Below the pieces are notes generated by a model, which was not told the DNA's origin, ran no database searches, and worked only from the letters and a program-made list of their open reading frames with translations. Made by a program: the position numbers and the translations under genes. From Chitinophagaceae bacterium (lineage in GTDB: Bacteria > Bacteroidota > Bacteroidia > Chitinophagales > Chitinophagaceae), in assembly GCA_019752045.1 (NCBI GenBank), contig JAIEMP010000009.1, forward strand, positions 80,569 through 144,568: a stretch of DNA of 64,000 nt, given 5' to 3'. Of the stretch, positions 44,631 to 53,433 are shown piece after piece; position 1 is the stretch's first letter; each line of letters begins with the position of its first letter.

Positions 44631-44662
44631 CAAATATGTCGAAGGATGATGGAACTGCAAAA
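44631..44662 (-). promoter_or_regulatory. trp operon promoter (Bacteroidota type)
   Basis: Minus strand: TTTTG (44658-44662), exactly 19 bp spacer, CATATTTG (44631-44638). The phylum consensus is TTTG, about 19-21 bp, TAnnTTTG; one mismatch in the -7 box. It directly precedes trpL. Confidence 0.7.
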
Positions 44663-44760
44663 TTTTTTTTAACGTTTGGTGCTTTCTCAACATCAAACGA
44701 ATGTTTAACTTGCTCCAAAAATATATCCATTTCAGAATCATAACCTTTAAAAATAATCGT

Positions 44761-45219
44761 ATGAAACGTATTGCATTTATTACAGCTGTAGCCCTTACAA
44801 TCACTGTTCTGTTTTCTTTTACATCCGTGCAGGAAGAAGCGGATGCCATTATAGGCGTGTGGAAAAACGGTGAAGGAACAGGTATGATCCGGATTTATAA
44901 AAACGGCGAAAAATACCAGGGCAAAATTGTGTGGCTGAAAGAACCCAACGATCCCGATACCGGCAAGCCAAAGCTTGACAAAAACCACCCTGATGAATCA
45001 GTACGTACAAGACCTGTACTTGGTATGATTAACACCTGGGGTTTTGAATACAAAGGAAAAAAGCTGTGGGATGATGGTAAAATCTATGACCCCAAAAACG
45101 GCAACACCTACGATTGTACGATGAAGTTAAAAGATCAAAACAGTCTTGAAGTAAGAGGTTATATCGGAGTCTCACTCATTGGACGTACAGATGTATGGAC
45201 CAGACAGGTTTCAAAATAA
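44761..45219 (+). CDS. DUF2147 secreted protein
   Basis: 152 aa from ATG 44761 (MKRIAFITAVALTITVLFSF, a signal peptide); the longer open frame to 44701 has no signal-like start. DUF2147 features: IIGVWKNGEGTGMIRIYKNGEKYQGKIVWLKEP, then GFEYKGKKLWDDGKIYDPKNGNTYDC and LEVRGYIGVSLIGRTDVWTR. A small lipocalin-like beta-barrel of unknown role in the envelope. Divergent from the trp operon. Confidence 0.88.
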   Translation: MKRIAFITAVALTITVLFSFTSVQEEADAIIGVWKNGEGTGMIRIYKNGEKYQGKIVWLKEPNDPDTGKPKLDKNHPDESVRTRPVLGMINTWGFEYKGKKLWDDGKIYDPKNGNTYDCTMKLKDQNSLEVRGYIGVSLIGRTDVWTRQVSK

Positions 45220-45223
45220 TTAT

Positions 45224-45258
45224 AAAAAAAGAACCCCCGCAATGCGGGGGTCTTTTTT
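45224..45258. terminator. Bidirectional terminator
   Basis: ACCCCCGC-AAT-GCGGGGGT stem (45233-45240, 45244-45251) flanked by AAAAAAAG on the left and CTTTTTTT on the right. Serves the DUF2147 gene and the convergent outer-membrane protein gene. Confidence 0.92.
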
Positions 45259-45260
45259 TA

Positions 45261-46298
45261 TCAGGGACTTACAAAGTTTAAACTTATATTGAAGAAAAAC
45301 GGGTTGGTTAATTTACTGCTGAAAAACAACTGATCATTTTTTCGTGCATCATACTTATTCATTACATCATATCTCCAGTTGTAACGCAAGCCGCCCTGCA
45401 CATTCAGCCAAACAAAACCAAACAGTCGCTTATCCCACATTAGTCTCGGTTTCAGTTCACCACGTTGAATATACACTTCGCCATTAGGGCTTGCTGTACG
45501 CATCCAGTATTGATTCCCTTCCAACTCATACCCTAACTGTAAAATATTTGATGTTGAAAAATTATAACGTAAGTGCCCACGTGCAGGCAACAGCAACTCC
45601 ATACCCCAGTTATCGTTAAACGTTTTATTCCACAAAATGATTGGCACTGCAATGGCCTGTCCAGCTCGGTATGTTCTGGAAACACCAATACCAAACATAT
45701 TTTTTTCTGATTTTTTCCAACCGTAAATCGCAGCACCGCTGTAAGTAACTGCCCTGTTGTTTACTTCTTTCAGATTTTCAAATACGCCATTTACATCTGC
45801 ACTTGCCTGAAGGATGAGGAAGTTTTTTTCGTTAAGCGGTTTGAATATAGTGGTGTTCAAACCAGCTGTGTGCATACCGTATGTGCCGAGTTTTGACGAA
45901 AAATCACTAATACCCCTTGATTTATCAAACGAATAATTACTTCTCCAGTAACTAGCGCCGAGTTGCCAAATAATTTTTGTGGTTGAAATAACCGGGATAT
46001 TTACTTGTGCTCTTAATCCTGAAATATGTTTAATCGGTCTAGTTACGTCACCGCTGCCGAGTGGAGATAGTGGAACATTGGGCATATCAAACGCACCGTG
46101 GTATTCGTAACCAATGCTTACGATCCTGTTGGGTGTTTGGTTCAATACCTTTTGTGTGGTGTAGCGTTTTACGCCTGCAACATCACCAAAAGAACTGTAA
46201 TCTGTATCATCTGCAACAGAAGAAGTGTCAGTAACCTGAGCACCCAAAAATTTGCAGGTAAAAAGCAAAGCAAGCAGCAACCATTGTTTTGTATGCAT
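45261..46298 (-). CDS. Predicted outer-membrane beta-barrel protein (DUF6268-like)
   Basis: 345 aa from the start MHTKQWLLLALLFTCKFLGAQ, a clear signal peptide; the frame extends further upstream but without a signal. The body is rich in alternating aromatic strands (VSIGYEYHGAFDMPN, IIWQLGASYWRSNYSF, MELLLPARGHLRYNFS) and ends NPFFFNISLNFVSP, like outer-membrane barrels. I link it to DUF6268 from general appearance only. No known substrate. Shares a terminator with DUF2147. Confidence 0.65.
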   Translation of the reverse strand: MHTKQWLLLALLFTCKFLGAQVTDTSSVADDTDYSSFGDVAGVKRYTTQKVLNQTPNRIVSIGYEYHGAFDMPNVPLSPLGSGDVTRPIKHISGLRAQVNIPVISTTKIIWQLGASYWRSNYSFDKSRGISDFSSKLGTYGMHTAGLNTTIFKPLNEKNFLILQASADVNGVFENLKEVNNRAVTYSGAAIYGWKKSEKNMFGIGVSRTYRAGQAIAVPIILWNKTFNDNWGMELLLPARGHLRYNFSTSNILQLGYELEGNQYWMRTASPNGEVYIQRGELKPRLMWDKRLFGFVWLNVQGGLRYNWRYDVMNKYDARKNDQLFFSSKLTNPFFFNISLNFVSP

Positions 46299-46347
46299 AA
46301 AATCGGTTTTGGATATAATAAAGGTAACTATTGAAAATCGTATCGGG

Positions 46348-47712
46348 TTATAACCAAATAACTTTATCCGGTTGCTGAAGTGCATATCGTTTAATGATGT
46401 TTCGTACAAAATCGTATTCAGGATATTCTTGCAGTTGATTCCTGATTTCATCTTTTGCCTGAAAGTTAAATTCAGTTGCAACATAACCCATTCCATAAAA
46501 CCGTCCGCCTTCCATCAAAATACAACTGTCTTTTTCATTAAAATAGGAACGCTCTCTGATCACAAAGCTGGGCAATTCTTCTTTCAGTTGATCAATGGCT
46601 TCCTGCACACGACTGTTATATGCATTTGCAGATTCTTTTCCGTTACAGGCTCCTTTGCAACCTTCGGCGCTGCATACAGGATCAGTTGAACGGTCAATAA
46701 AACAAAGCCGGTTGCACAAATTAAATTCCTTTACTAACCGCTTCAATTCTGTAACTCCTTCGTGCCTGCTGTAAAACAAATGAACAGCCTGGAGATGTTT
46801 GTGCTTTCTGTCAACTGCCAAACGCATGTATCCGTTGCCGTCTTCAAATGTATACAAGCCATAACTGGCTTCATAGCCTTTAATGGCACGGTTATATTTT
46901 GGCCACAACCGTTTTATTTCAATTGTTTCTAATACAGATGCCATCAGCTCGGTACCACATTGCTGATAAGATATGCGATGAATGTTTCGCATAAACTCCT
47001 GGCGCTGCCGGGTTGGTTTATTATTGGAGAAATGACTTGTTACACGTTTCTTTAACTGTACTGCTTTACCTACGTATACAATTTTATCTTTTACATCATG
47101 AAAATAATACACACCGGGTGTAAGCGGCAACTGATCAATATCTTCTTTATTGAGATGCAAGGGTAAATATTGTTCACCCGATTGTTTTCCAATCATAGTC
47201 TGGATGTGATTGTTCACATCACTTTTACGAAGCAGTTTAAAGAGCTCTACCGTTGCCCTTGCATCGCCACCTGCCCTGTGCCTGTTATAGACAGGAATAT
47301 CAAAATGACGGCACAGGTTCCCTAAACTGTAGGATTTGAGTTTAGGAAAAATCTTGCGGCAATAGCGAACCGTACATAGTTTTCTACACTGCAGGGTATA
47401 TCCGTTTTCTGAAAGCTGGTGATGAATAAAAGAGTAATCGAAATTTACATTGTGTGCAACAAACACCTTTCCCTGCAGCAACTCCAGCAAACGGGGCGCT
47501 ATATCAGAAAACGAAGGAGCCAGTTGCACCATCTCATCTGTAATACCGGTGAGTGACTGAACAAACCGTGGAATGGATTGATGGGGATTAACAAGAGTCT
47601 CGAACTGATCAACAATTTGCTGCCCGTCGAAAATATAAACAGCAATTTCTGTTATACTGTTCGAAGAGGCATATCCCCCTGTAGTTTCAATATCTGTGAT
47701 CGCATAAAGCAT
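46348..47712 (-). CDS. DnaQ-like exonuclease fused to GIY-YIG (UvrC-N-like) domain
   Basis: 454 aa from ATG 47712 (MLYAITDIETTGG); a GTG nine bases upstream is less likely. Exonuclease motifs DIETTGG, AHNVNFDYSFI and HRAGGDARAT cover residues 1-170. Residues about 205-290 hold a GIY-YIG domain (TPGVYYFHDVKDKIVYVGKA). The C-terminal part has a Cys cluster (CNRLCFIDRSTDPVCSAEGCKGAC). Such fusions are widespread in this phylum, and a DNA-repair role like Cho/UvrC is likely but not shown. Confidence 0.9.
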   Translation of the reverse strand: MLYAITDIETTGGYASSNSITEIAVYIFDGQQIVDQFETLVNPHQSIPRFVQSLTGITDEMVQLAPSFSDIAPRLLELLQGKVFVAHNVNFDYSFIHHQLSENGYTLQCRKLCTVRYCRKIFPKLKSYSLGNLCRHFDIPVYNRHRAGGDARATVELFKLLRKSDVNNHIQTMIGKQSGEQYLPLHLNKEDIDQLPLTPGVYYFHDVKDKIVYVGKAVQLKKRVTSHFSNNKPTRQRQEFMRNIHRISYQQCGTELMASVLETIEIKRLWPKYNRAIKGYEASYGLYTFEDGNGYMRLAVDRKHKHLQAVHLFYSRHEGVTELKRLVKEFNLCNRLCFIDRSTDPVCSAEGCKGACNGKESANAYNSRVQEAIDQLKEELPSFVIRERSYFNEKDSCILMEGGRFYGMGYVATEFNFQAKDEIRNQLQEYPEYDFVRNIIKRYALQQPDKVIWL

Positions 47713-47770
47713 AAAATGCACCTAATTTAAGCTTTCCGGAGGCCTGAAGCTGAAATTTTGACATTTAGAA

Positions 47771-47802
47771 TTTTGCCGGTCCGAAAATCTGTGCTAATTT
47801 AC
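47771..47802 (+). promoter_or_regulatory. Candidate promoter for the 34-aa protein gene
   Basis: TTTTG (47771-47775), a 19-bp spacer, then TAATTTAC (47795-47802), two mismatches from TAnnTTTG. It would give a leader of about 110 nt. Confidence 0.35.
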
Positions 47803-47918
47803 ATCCGGATTCAGTCCCAACATTCCTACCTGTAAAGATTCAACAGTATCTGGTTTAATCCAGCTTTAATTCCGTATTTCCTGTGGAAGAATTTTGTAAC
47901 CTTAAAAACTTTTAAATT

Positions 47919-48023
47919 ATGGCATCAAATTCTTTTCACATGAGCGATGCAGCTAAGACAACTGTATTCGTAGTAGTATTTTTTGCAGCAATTGCGCTGA
48001 TCACTTTATTAATGTTCAGTTAA
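47919..48023 (+). CDS. Small single-span membrane protein, 34 aa
   Basis: ATG at 47919, stop at 48021. The N-terminal 14 residues (MASNSFHMSDAAKT) are polar; residues 15-33 (TVFVVVFFAAIALITLLMF) form one hydrophobic helix ending in Ser. A candidate promoter lies upstream and a good terminator 70 bp downstream, so the ORF sits alone in a transcription unit of its own. I do not recognise the family. Confidence 0.6.
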   Translation: MASNSFHMSDAAKTTVFVVVFFAAIALITLLMFS

Positions 48024-48093
48024 GTATTGCCTATGCTTAGAAATCTACTCTAATGCTGTTGATGAAACAGCCCTGCATCGTATTCACTTTATT

Positions 48094-48125
48094 AAAAGCT
48101 TCCTACAACGGGAGCTTTTTTTATT
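48094..48125 (+). terminator. Terminator after the small membrane protein gene
   Basis: AAAAGCTTCC-TACAAC-GGGAGCTTTT stem with one mismatch, followed by TTTT. The remaining 230 bp up to the first collagen-like gene are AT-rich; I see no gene and no convincing promoter there. Confidence 0.8.
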
Positions 48126-48355
48126 TCTAAAGAATTGTTGCCACTGTATTAACTGCTTTGACGTAAATATGCTTTTATAGTTCGAACAGGATATTTTTCA
48201 TCACAGATTTTTTTTTTTGTAAAATCGTTTCTATATTGTCTGCAATATCTACATCATCCTTCCTGATTAACTAACCATTTCCTTTGATTTCCACACTACG
48301 TTCTTAGCCATAAAGTTTTAATAAGTATTTATAAACATTCAAAACCACAAATGCT

Positions 48356-49057
48356 ATGAGAAAGTTGTCATTTGGTATTGTGCAATTGTTATTATCAGGA
48401 GTTATTCTGCTTACTTCCTGTAAACAAGAGGCCGGACTAACCGGACCACAAGGATTGCAGGGCTCAATTGGAGCACCCGGCTTACAAGGACCTACAGGTG
48501 TTGCAGGCCCACAGGGAGTTACAGGTCCACAAGGCCCTGTAGGACCAGCTGGACCAGTTGGCCCAGTTTCAAATATTATTTATTCCGGTTGGATTCCATC
48601 CCGACCATCTGCAGGAGCAACGTTCTGGACTACTACAGGTGCTGCTGCCTATAATGCTGCAGGTGTATTTAATGTTGTTGCTCCGGGTATTACAGCTACT
48701 GCAATGAATCAAGGGGCAGTTTTAGCTTATATGCGAAGCATTTTTAATCTCGCAGCAACAGTTACTGTTCGACTTCCTTTCTCTGAATCTGTAGCAACCG
48801 GATGGAACGATTACTATGATTTTGTAATTCCTGCAGCAGGTCAAATACGATTTCTTTATAAAAGTGCTGTTCCATGGACTTTAACCTCAGTAGGAAGTGC
48901 AGAAGTTCGCTATTTTGTTATCCCAGGCTCCGTATCGGGAGGAAAATTCATGAGTGGTCCCGCAACCGGATATACTGTTGAAACATTAAAAAAAATGTCT
49001 TATGCTGAAATTCTTCAGCTTATGAACATTCCTGAAAATGGATCTAATATTCGTTAA
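48356..49057 (+). CDS. Collagen-like repeat lipoprotein 1
   Basis: 233 aa. Lipobox LLTSCKQ, then about 15 Gly-X-Y triplets ([16 protein letters not shown] and on to GPVGPVS) that predict a collagen triple helix. A C-terminal globular domain begins with a YSGWIPS segment and ends IPENGSNIR. It shares this tail with the next two genes ([19 protein letters not shown], then [13 protein letters not shown]). Bacterial collagen-like proteins trimerise; function here is unknown. Confidence 0.85.
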   Translation: MRKLSFGIVQLLLSGVILLTSCKQEAGLTGPQGLQGSIGAPGLQGPTGVAGPQGVTGPQGPVGPAGPVGPVSNIIYSGWIPSRPSAGATFWTTTGAAAYNAAGVFNVVAPGITATAMNQGAVLAYMRSIFNLAATVTVRLPFSESVATGWNDYYDFVIPAAGQIRFLYKSAVPWTLTSVGSAEVRYFVIPGSVSGGKFMSGPATGYTVETLKKMSYAEILQLMNIPENGSNIR

Positions 49058-49102
49058 GATCAATGAACTGTTGTAATCATTCAAAAAACTAAATTTCATC
49101 TA

Positions 49103-49801
49103 ATGAAAAAAATATATTTAGCACTGGCAATTGTTGCTGCACTTCTCACTTTTGAATCATGTTCACGAAGAGGAGACACAGGTGATCGTGGGCCAACCGG
49201 AACTGTAGGACCAAATGGTCCAGTTGGTTTGCAGGGCCCAACCGGTCCACAAGGACCCATGGGGCCAGCCGGACCACAAGGATTAGCCGGGCCACAGGGT
49301 TCAGCAGGTATTACAAATGTTACCTATTCCGGCTGGTCTGTATCCGGCGCAGCAAATTGGACCACAGCAAACGCAACAACTTATGGTGCCCGTTTAACTT
49401 ATGACAGAACTGCCCCGGGCATTACTGCTGCGGTTATGGATAATGGAGTAGTATTGATTTTTGCAAGAGCTGTTACAGGCATCCCAGCTACAGATATTGT
49501 ACCGCTTCCCTATCGTTCAAGAACTGCCACTGGTGGTATTGCAACCAATATCATTGATTTTATTTTAAATGCAACCGGTAATATCAGATATATGTACAAG
49601 CATAGTTCCACTGCACCTTATACAGCAGCTGAGCTTGGAACCTTAGAGTCAAGATATATTATTATACCAGGTACCGTTGCCGGGGGGCGCTTGAGTTCTG
49701 GCCCAGCTTCAGGTTATTTCGTTGATGATTTAAGGAATATGAAATACAGTCAGATCTGTGCTTTGTTTTCTATCCCTGAAAACGGATCAACCGTTAAATA
49801 A
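49103..49801 (+). CDS. Collagen-like repeat lipoprotein 2
   Basis: 232 aa. Lipobox FESCSRR, a Gly-X-Y tract ([17 protein letters not shown] through GPQGSAG), then a [14 protein letters not shown] globular domain with the same closing pattern as its neighbours: [21 protein letters not shown] and IPENGSTVK. Gap of 45 bp to the previous gene, so probably co-transcribed. The lipobox context varies among the three, while the C-terminal tail is the best conserved part, which suggests that the tail is the functional unit. Confidence 0.85.
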   Translation: MKKIYLALAIVAALLTFESCSRRGDTGDRGPTGTVGPNGPVGLQGPTGPQGPMGPAGPQGLAGPQGSAGITNVTYSGWSVSGAANWTTANATTYGARLTYDRTAPGITAAVMDNGVVLIFARAVTGIPATDIVPLPYRSRTATGGIATNIIDFILNATGNIRYMYKHSSTAPYTAAELGTLESRYIIIPGTVAGGRLSSGPASGYFVDDLRNMKYSQICALFSIPENGSTVK

Positions 49802-49845
49802 TCAGACTATTGAATAAGAATTAACTAATTTTAAAATCACAAGTA

Positions 49846-50610
49846 ATGCGTAAAAATATTATAACAACATTGTCCGGCATCATGCTTACAATGTTTATAC
49901 TTTCCTGTTCAAAAGGTGATAAAGGAGCTGCTGGTCCGCAAGGTATTCAAGGACCGCAAGGAGCTCAGGGACCTCAAGGAGGGCTTGGTGCATCTGGCCC
50001 GGTTGGTCCACAAGGTATTCAAGGTCCTACAGGTCCGGTTGGACCTGCGGCACCGGCTCCGGGCATCACTTATTCCAGTTGGCTTGCAGCAACTACATGG
50101 GTGACAGGTGGCACAGGTTTTAACACAAGATCTTCTTATGTGCGTACTGCACCAGGTATAACTGCAGCAGTTTTGTCGAAGGACATTGTACTTGCGTTTA
50201 TTAAAAATTTTCCATCGCTTACACCAACTTTAAATGATCCGGGTTTATTACTGCAGTTTATTATGAATCAGGTTGCAGCGCTTCCTTATGGTGAGGCAGA
50301 TTCAAGATTTTTTACGCCTGTCAATTCAAACGTATCTTATTTGAGTGAATGGAGTTTTGCTTTAAACAATCCCGGTTCAATTACTTTTTTACATAAATCG
50401 GCTGCAAGTCCGGCTATTAACTATTCGGCAGACAATTTGAATTTTTCACAAATTCAAACACGTTATGTGATTATTCCTGCCGGTATTTCCGGTAGCAGAA
50501 TTATTAGTGGCCCCGCTGCAGGTTACAATGTTCAACAAATAAAACAAATGAATTATGAACAGATCACAGCGTTGTTTCATATTCCTGAAAACGGAACAAA
50601 CGAGAAATAA
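49846..50610 (+). CDS. Collagen-like repeat lipoprotein 3
   Basis: 254 aa. Lipobox ILSCSKG, Gly-X-Y tract (GDKGAAGPQGIQGPQG through GPVGPAA), and a longer globular domain (FPSLTPTLNDPGLLLQFIMNQ insertion) ending YVIIPAGISGSRIISGPAAGY and IPENGTNEK. Last of the tandem trio, followed by a terminator. The three genes look like a tandem-duplication series with diverged central domains. Confidence 0.85.
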   Translation: MRKNIITTLSGIMLTMFILSCSKGDKGAAGPQGIQGPQGAQGPQGGLGASGPVGPQGIQGPTGPVGPAAPAPGITYSSWLAATTWVTGGTGFNTRSSYVRTAPGITAAVLSKDIVLAFIKNFPSLTPTLNDPGLLLQFIMNQVAALPYGEADSRFFTPVNSNVSYLSEWSFALNNPGSITFLHKSAASPAINYSADNLNFSQIQTRYVIIPAGISGSRIISGPAAGYNVQQIKQMNYEQITALFHIPENGTNEK

Positions 50611-50639
50611 AACGTACAACTTACATTAGTAGTAGATTA

Positions 50640-50670
50640 AGAGGTTGGCTTATGCCAGCCTCTTTCTTTT
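50640..50670 (+). terminator. Terminator of the collagen-like gene cluster
   Basis: AGAGGTTGGC-TTAT-GCCAGCCTCT, a perfect 10-bp stem, followed by TTCTTTT. Confidence 0.85.
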
Positions 50671-50704
50671 ATCTGCATTGTCAAGCAGTGAAAACTGCTT
50701 TCCT

Positions 50705-50712
50705 TAACTTTG
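50705..50712 (+). promoter_or_regulatory. Possible valS -7 box
   Basis: TAACTTTG matches TAnnTTTG exactly, 25 bp before the valS start. A small inverted repeat (AAGCAGT/ACTGCTT, 50684-50701) lies just upstream, where the -33 box would be expected; no TTTG at the right distance. Confidence 0.4.
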
Positions 50713-50736
50713 CCCACTTAAATGTGAACATCCTGC

Positions 50737-53382
50737 ATGGAACTGAGTAAAAACTTTGAGCATAAAACATCAGAAGATAAGTGGTACAGCTACTGGAACG
50801 AAAAAAAATACTTTCACAGTACACCTGATGAAAGGGAACCATATACGGTTGTAATTCCTCCGCCTAATGTAACTGGTGTGTTACACATGGGCCATTGCCT
50901 CAATAATACCATTCAGGATATTTTAGTACGCCGTGCAAGGATGATGGGCAAAAATGCATGTTGGGTTCCCGGCACAGATCATGCTTCCATTGCAACAGAG
51001 GCGAAGGTGGTACAAATGCTGCGTGAAAAAGGAATTCAAAAAGCTTCATTAAGCAGAGAAGAGTTTTTAGGCTATGCATGGGAATGGAAAGAAAAATATG
51101 GTGGCATCATTTTACAACAGTTAAAAAAACTTGGTTGCAGTCTTGATTGGGATCGTACCAGCTTTACGATGGACCCGGACTATTATAAGTCTGTTATTGG
51201 GGTATTTCTCGATTTATATGAGAAAGGTTTTATCTATCGTGGTAAACGCATGATTAACTGGGATGTGAAAGCTAAAACTGCGTTGAGCGATGAAGAAGTA
51301 ATTCGTAAAGAAACCAATCAGAAATTATATCATTTACGTTATAAGATTGATAGTACTGATGAGTATATTGTTATTGCTACCGTTCGTCCTGAAACCATCA
51401 TGGGTGATACTGCTATTTGCGTACACCCAAAAGACGAACGATATAAACATCTGCATGGCAAGTTTGCATTTGTTCCATTAATCAACCGCCGTATACCAAT
51501 CATTACAGACGATTATGTAACGATGGATTTTGGAACAGGTGCATTAAAAGTTACACCTGCTCATGATATGAACGATTACCAGTTGGGCCAAAAACACAAA
51601 CTGGAAGTAGTTGACATATTTAATGAAGATGGAACACTGAATGAAGATGCACAAATCTTTATTGGCGAAGATCGCTTTGAAGCAAGAAAGAAAATTGTGT
51701 TGGAACTTGAAGCAACCAATCATCTTATAAAAACAGAAGACTATACCAGCGAAGTTGGTTACAGTGAACGCACTGATGCAGTGGTTGAACCACGTTTGAG
51801 TTTACAATGGTGGGTTGATATGAAAAAGATCGCCGGCCCTGCTCTTGAAGTGGTAATGAATGAGGATATAAAATTTTATCCGGCCAAATTCAAAAATCTG
51901 TATCGCCACTGGATGGAAAATATCAAAGACTGGTGCATCAGCCGCCAGCTGTGGTGGGGGCATCGCATTCCTGCATGGTATGATCAGGAAGGAAATTATT
52001 ATGTTGCTGAGAATGAAACAGAGGCATTAAATAAGTGGGCTTTGAAGCATGGCACTCCTCCTCCTTCGGGGGAGGCAGGGAGGGGGCTGCTTTTTCAAGA
52101 TGAAGATTGTCTCGATACCTGGTTCTCTTCCTGGCTCTGGCCATTTGAAGTATTTAAAGGTTACAGCAATCCCGGCAATAAAGAAGTTGAGTATTATTAT
52201 CCCACCAATACGCTTGTTACTGCACCGGAAATTATTTTCTTCTGGGTTGCACGTATGATCATGGCAGGGATGGAATACAAAAAAGAAATTCCATTTAAAG
52301 AAGTGTACTTCACCGGTATTGTGCGTGATAAGCAGGGACGGAAAATGAGTAAGAGTTTAGGTAATTCACCCGATTTACTTGAATTGATTGATCAATATGG
52401 AGCTGATGCCTGCCGTTTCGGAATCATGATCTCCTCTCCTGCAGGGAATGATTTGTTGTGGGATGAAAGCAGCAACGAACAGGGCCGCAACTTCAATAAC
52501 AAATTATGGAATGCGTTGAAGCTGGTGAAGATGTGGGAGGGACGGACCAAGGACCACGGACCACAGACCACAGGTGAAAGCAATTTTGCAGTTGAATGGT
52601 TTGATAACCGTTTGAATGAAGCCAAAACAGAGATCAATCAATTGTTTAAAGAATTCCGTTTGAGTGAAGCATTGAAAACAATTTACTCACTGATATGGGA
52701 TGATTTCTGCAGTTGGTATTTAGAATGGGTGAAGCCCGGCTTTGAACAACCCATTGATGCAGCAGTTTATAACAAAACAATTTATTTCTTTGAGGAACTG
52801 ATGCAATTGCTGCATCCGTTTATGCCGTTTATTTCAGAAGAGATTTACCATCTGCTGAAAGAAAGAGCAGCAGGCGATGACATCACCATCAAACAACTTT
52901 CTCCTGCTGCAAAAACAGATAAAGAAGTTTTACAACTTGCCATACAACTGAAAGAGGTGATCACTGCGTTGCGTGATATACGGGTAAAGAATCAGATCAA
53001 ACCAAAAGAAGCCATCAAGCTTTCTATTGAAACAAATCAACAGCAGTCGTATAAACTAATTGAATCAATTCTGGCAAAACAACTGAATGCTGAAAGTATT
53101 ACTTATGTATCCGCTACTGTTGCAGGAACTATTTCAGCAGTTATTCAAAAAGATAAATTCTATATTGCAACTGAACAGGCAATTGATACGTCTTCGCAAA
53201 AAGAACAACTCCTCAAAGATCTTGAATATTTAAAAGGATTTCTTCTTTCGGTTGAAAAGAAACTGGGCAACGAACGTTTTGTACAGAATGCAAAACAGGA
53301 AGTAGTGGATATTGAAAAGAAAAAGAAAGCCGATGCTGAAGCTAAAATAAAAGCTATTGAAGAAAGTTTAGCGTCTTTTTAA
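50737..53382 (+). CDS. valS: Valyl-tRNA synthetase
   Basis: 881 aa class I synthetase. HIGH motif as PPPNVTGVLHMGHCLNN, KMSKS as GRKMSKSLGNS, editing domain with TVRPETIMGDTA, and a C-terminal coiled coil (KKKKADAEAKIKAI). Two short insertions are encoded by dispersed repeats, both in frame: HGTPPPSGEAGRGLL just before the conserved CLDTWFSSWLWPF, and EGRTKDHGPQTTGES in the anticodon-binding region. It stays intact and must be functional as there is usually one valS. Confidence 0.97.
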   Translation: MELSKNFEHKTSEDKWYSYWNEKKYFHSTPDEREPYTVVIPPPNVTGVLHMGHCLNNTIQDILVRRARMMGKNACWVPGTDHASIATEAKVVQMLREKGIQKASLSREEFLGYAWEWKEKYGGIILQQLKKLGCSLDWDRTSFTMDPDYYKSVIGVFLDLYEKGFIYRGKRMINWDVKAKTALSDEEVIRKETNQKLYHLRYKIDSTDEYIVIATVRPETIMGDTAICVHPKDERYKHLHGKFAFVPLINRRIPIITDDYVTMDFGTGALKVTPAHDMNDYQLGQKHKLEVVDIFNEDGTLNEDAQIFIGEDRFEARKKIVLELEATNHLIKTEDYTSEVGYSERTDAVVEPRLSLQWWVDMKKIAGPALEVVMNEDIKFYPAKFKNLYRHWMENIKDWCISRQLWWGHRIPAWYDQEGNYYVAENETEALNKWALKHGTPPPSGEAGRGLLFQDEDCLDTWFSSWLWPFEVFKGYSNPGNKEVEYYYPTNTLVTAPEIIFFWVARMIMAGMEYKKEIPFKEVYFTGIVRDKQGRKMSKSLGNSPDLLELIDQYGADACRFGIMISSPAGNDLLWDESSNEQGRNFNNKLWNALKLVKMWEGRTKDHGPQTTGESNFAVEWFDNRLNEAKTEINQLFKEFRLSEALKTIYSLIWDDFCSWYLEWVKPGFEQPIDAAVYNKTIYFFEELMQLLHPFMPFISEEIYHLLKERAAGDDITIKQLSPAAKTDKEVLQLAIQLKEVITALRDIRVKNQIKPKEAIKLSIETNQQQSYKLIESILAKQLNAESITYVSATVAGTISAVIQKDKFYIATEQAIDTSSQKEQLLKDLEYLKGFLLSVEKKLGNERFVQNAKQEVVDIEKKKKADAEAKIKAIEESLASF
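52055..52087. repeat. CTCCC/GGGAG palindromic element, copy h (inside valS)
   Basis: CTCCTCCTTCGGGGGAGG core followed by CAGGGAGGGGG; in frame, encodes PPPSGEAGRG. Same layout as copy d in trpF. Confidence 0.8.
52543..52574. repeat. GGACCAC heptamer repeat inside valS
   Basis: Four 7-bp units (GGACCAA, GGACCAC, GGACCAC, AGACCAC) in a row, in a 32-bp stretch. The heptamer is not a multiple of three, but the whole insertion keeps the frame. It encodes RTKDHGPQTTG. Confidence 0.7.
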
Positions 53383-53433
53383 CCTAAACCTTTAATTATT
53401 GCTTTGTGATATGCGATTAAAAATAACAGAACA

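Noticed and set aside
48356..50104. Collagen tracts as DNA-level tandem repeats or phase-variable sites
   Set aside because: The repeat is at the Gly-X-Y protein level; nucleotide units vary and no homopolymer or slipped-strand tract is seen.
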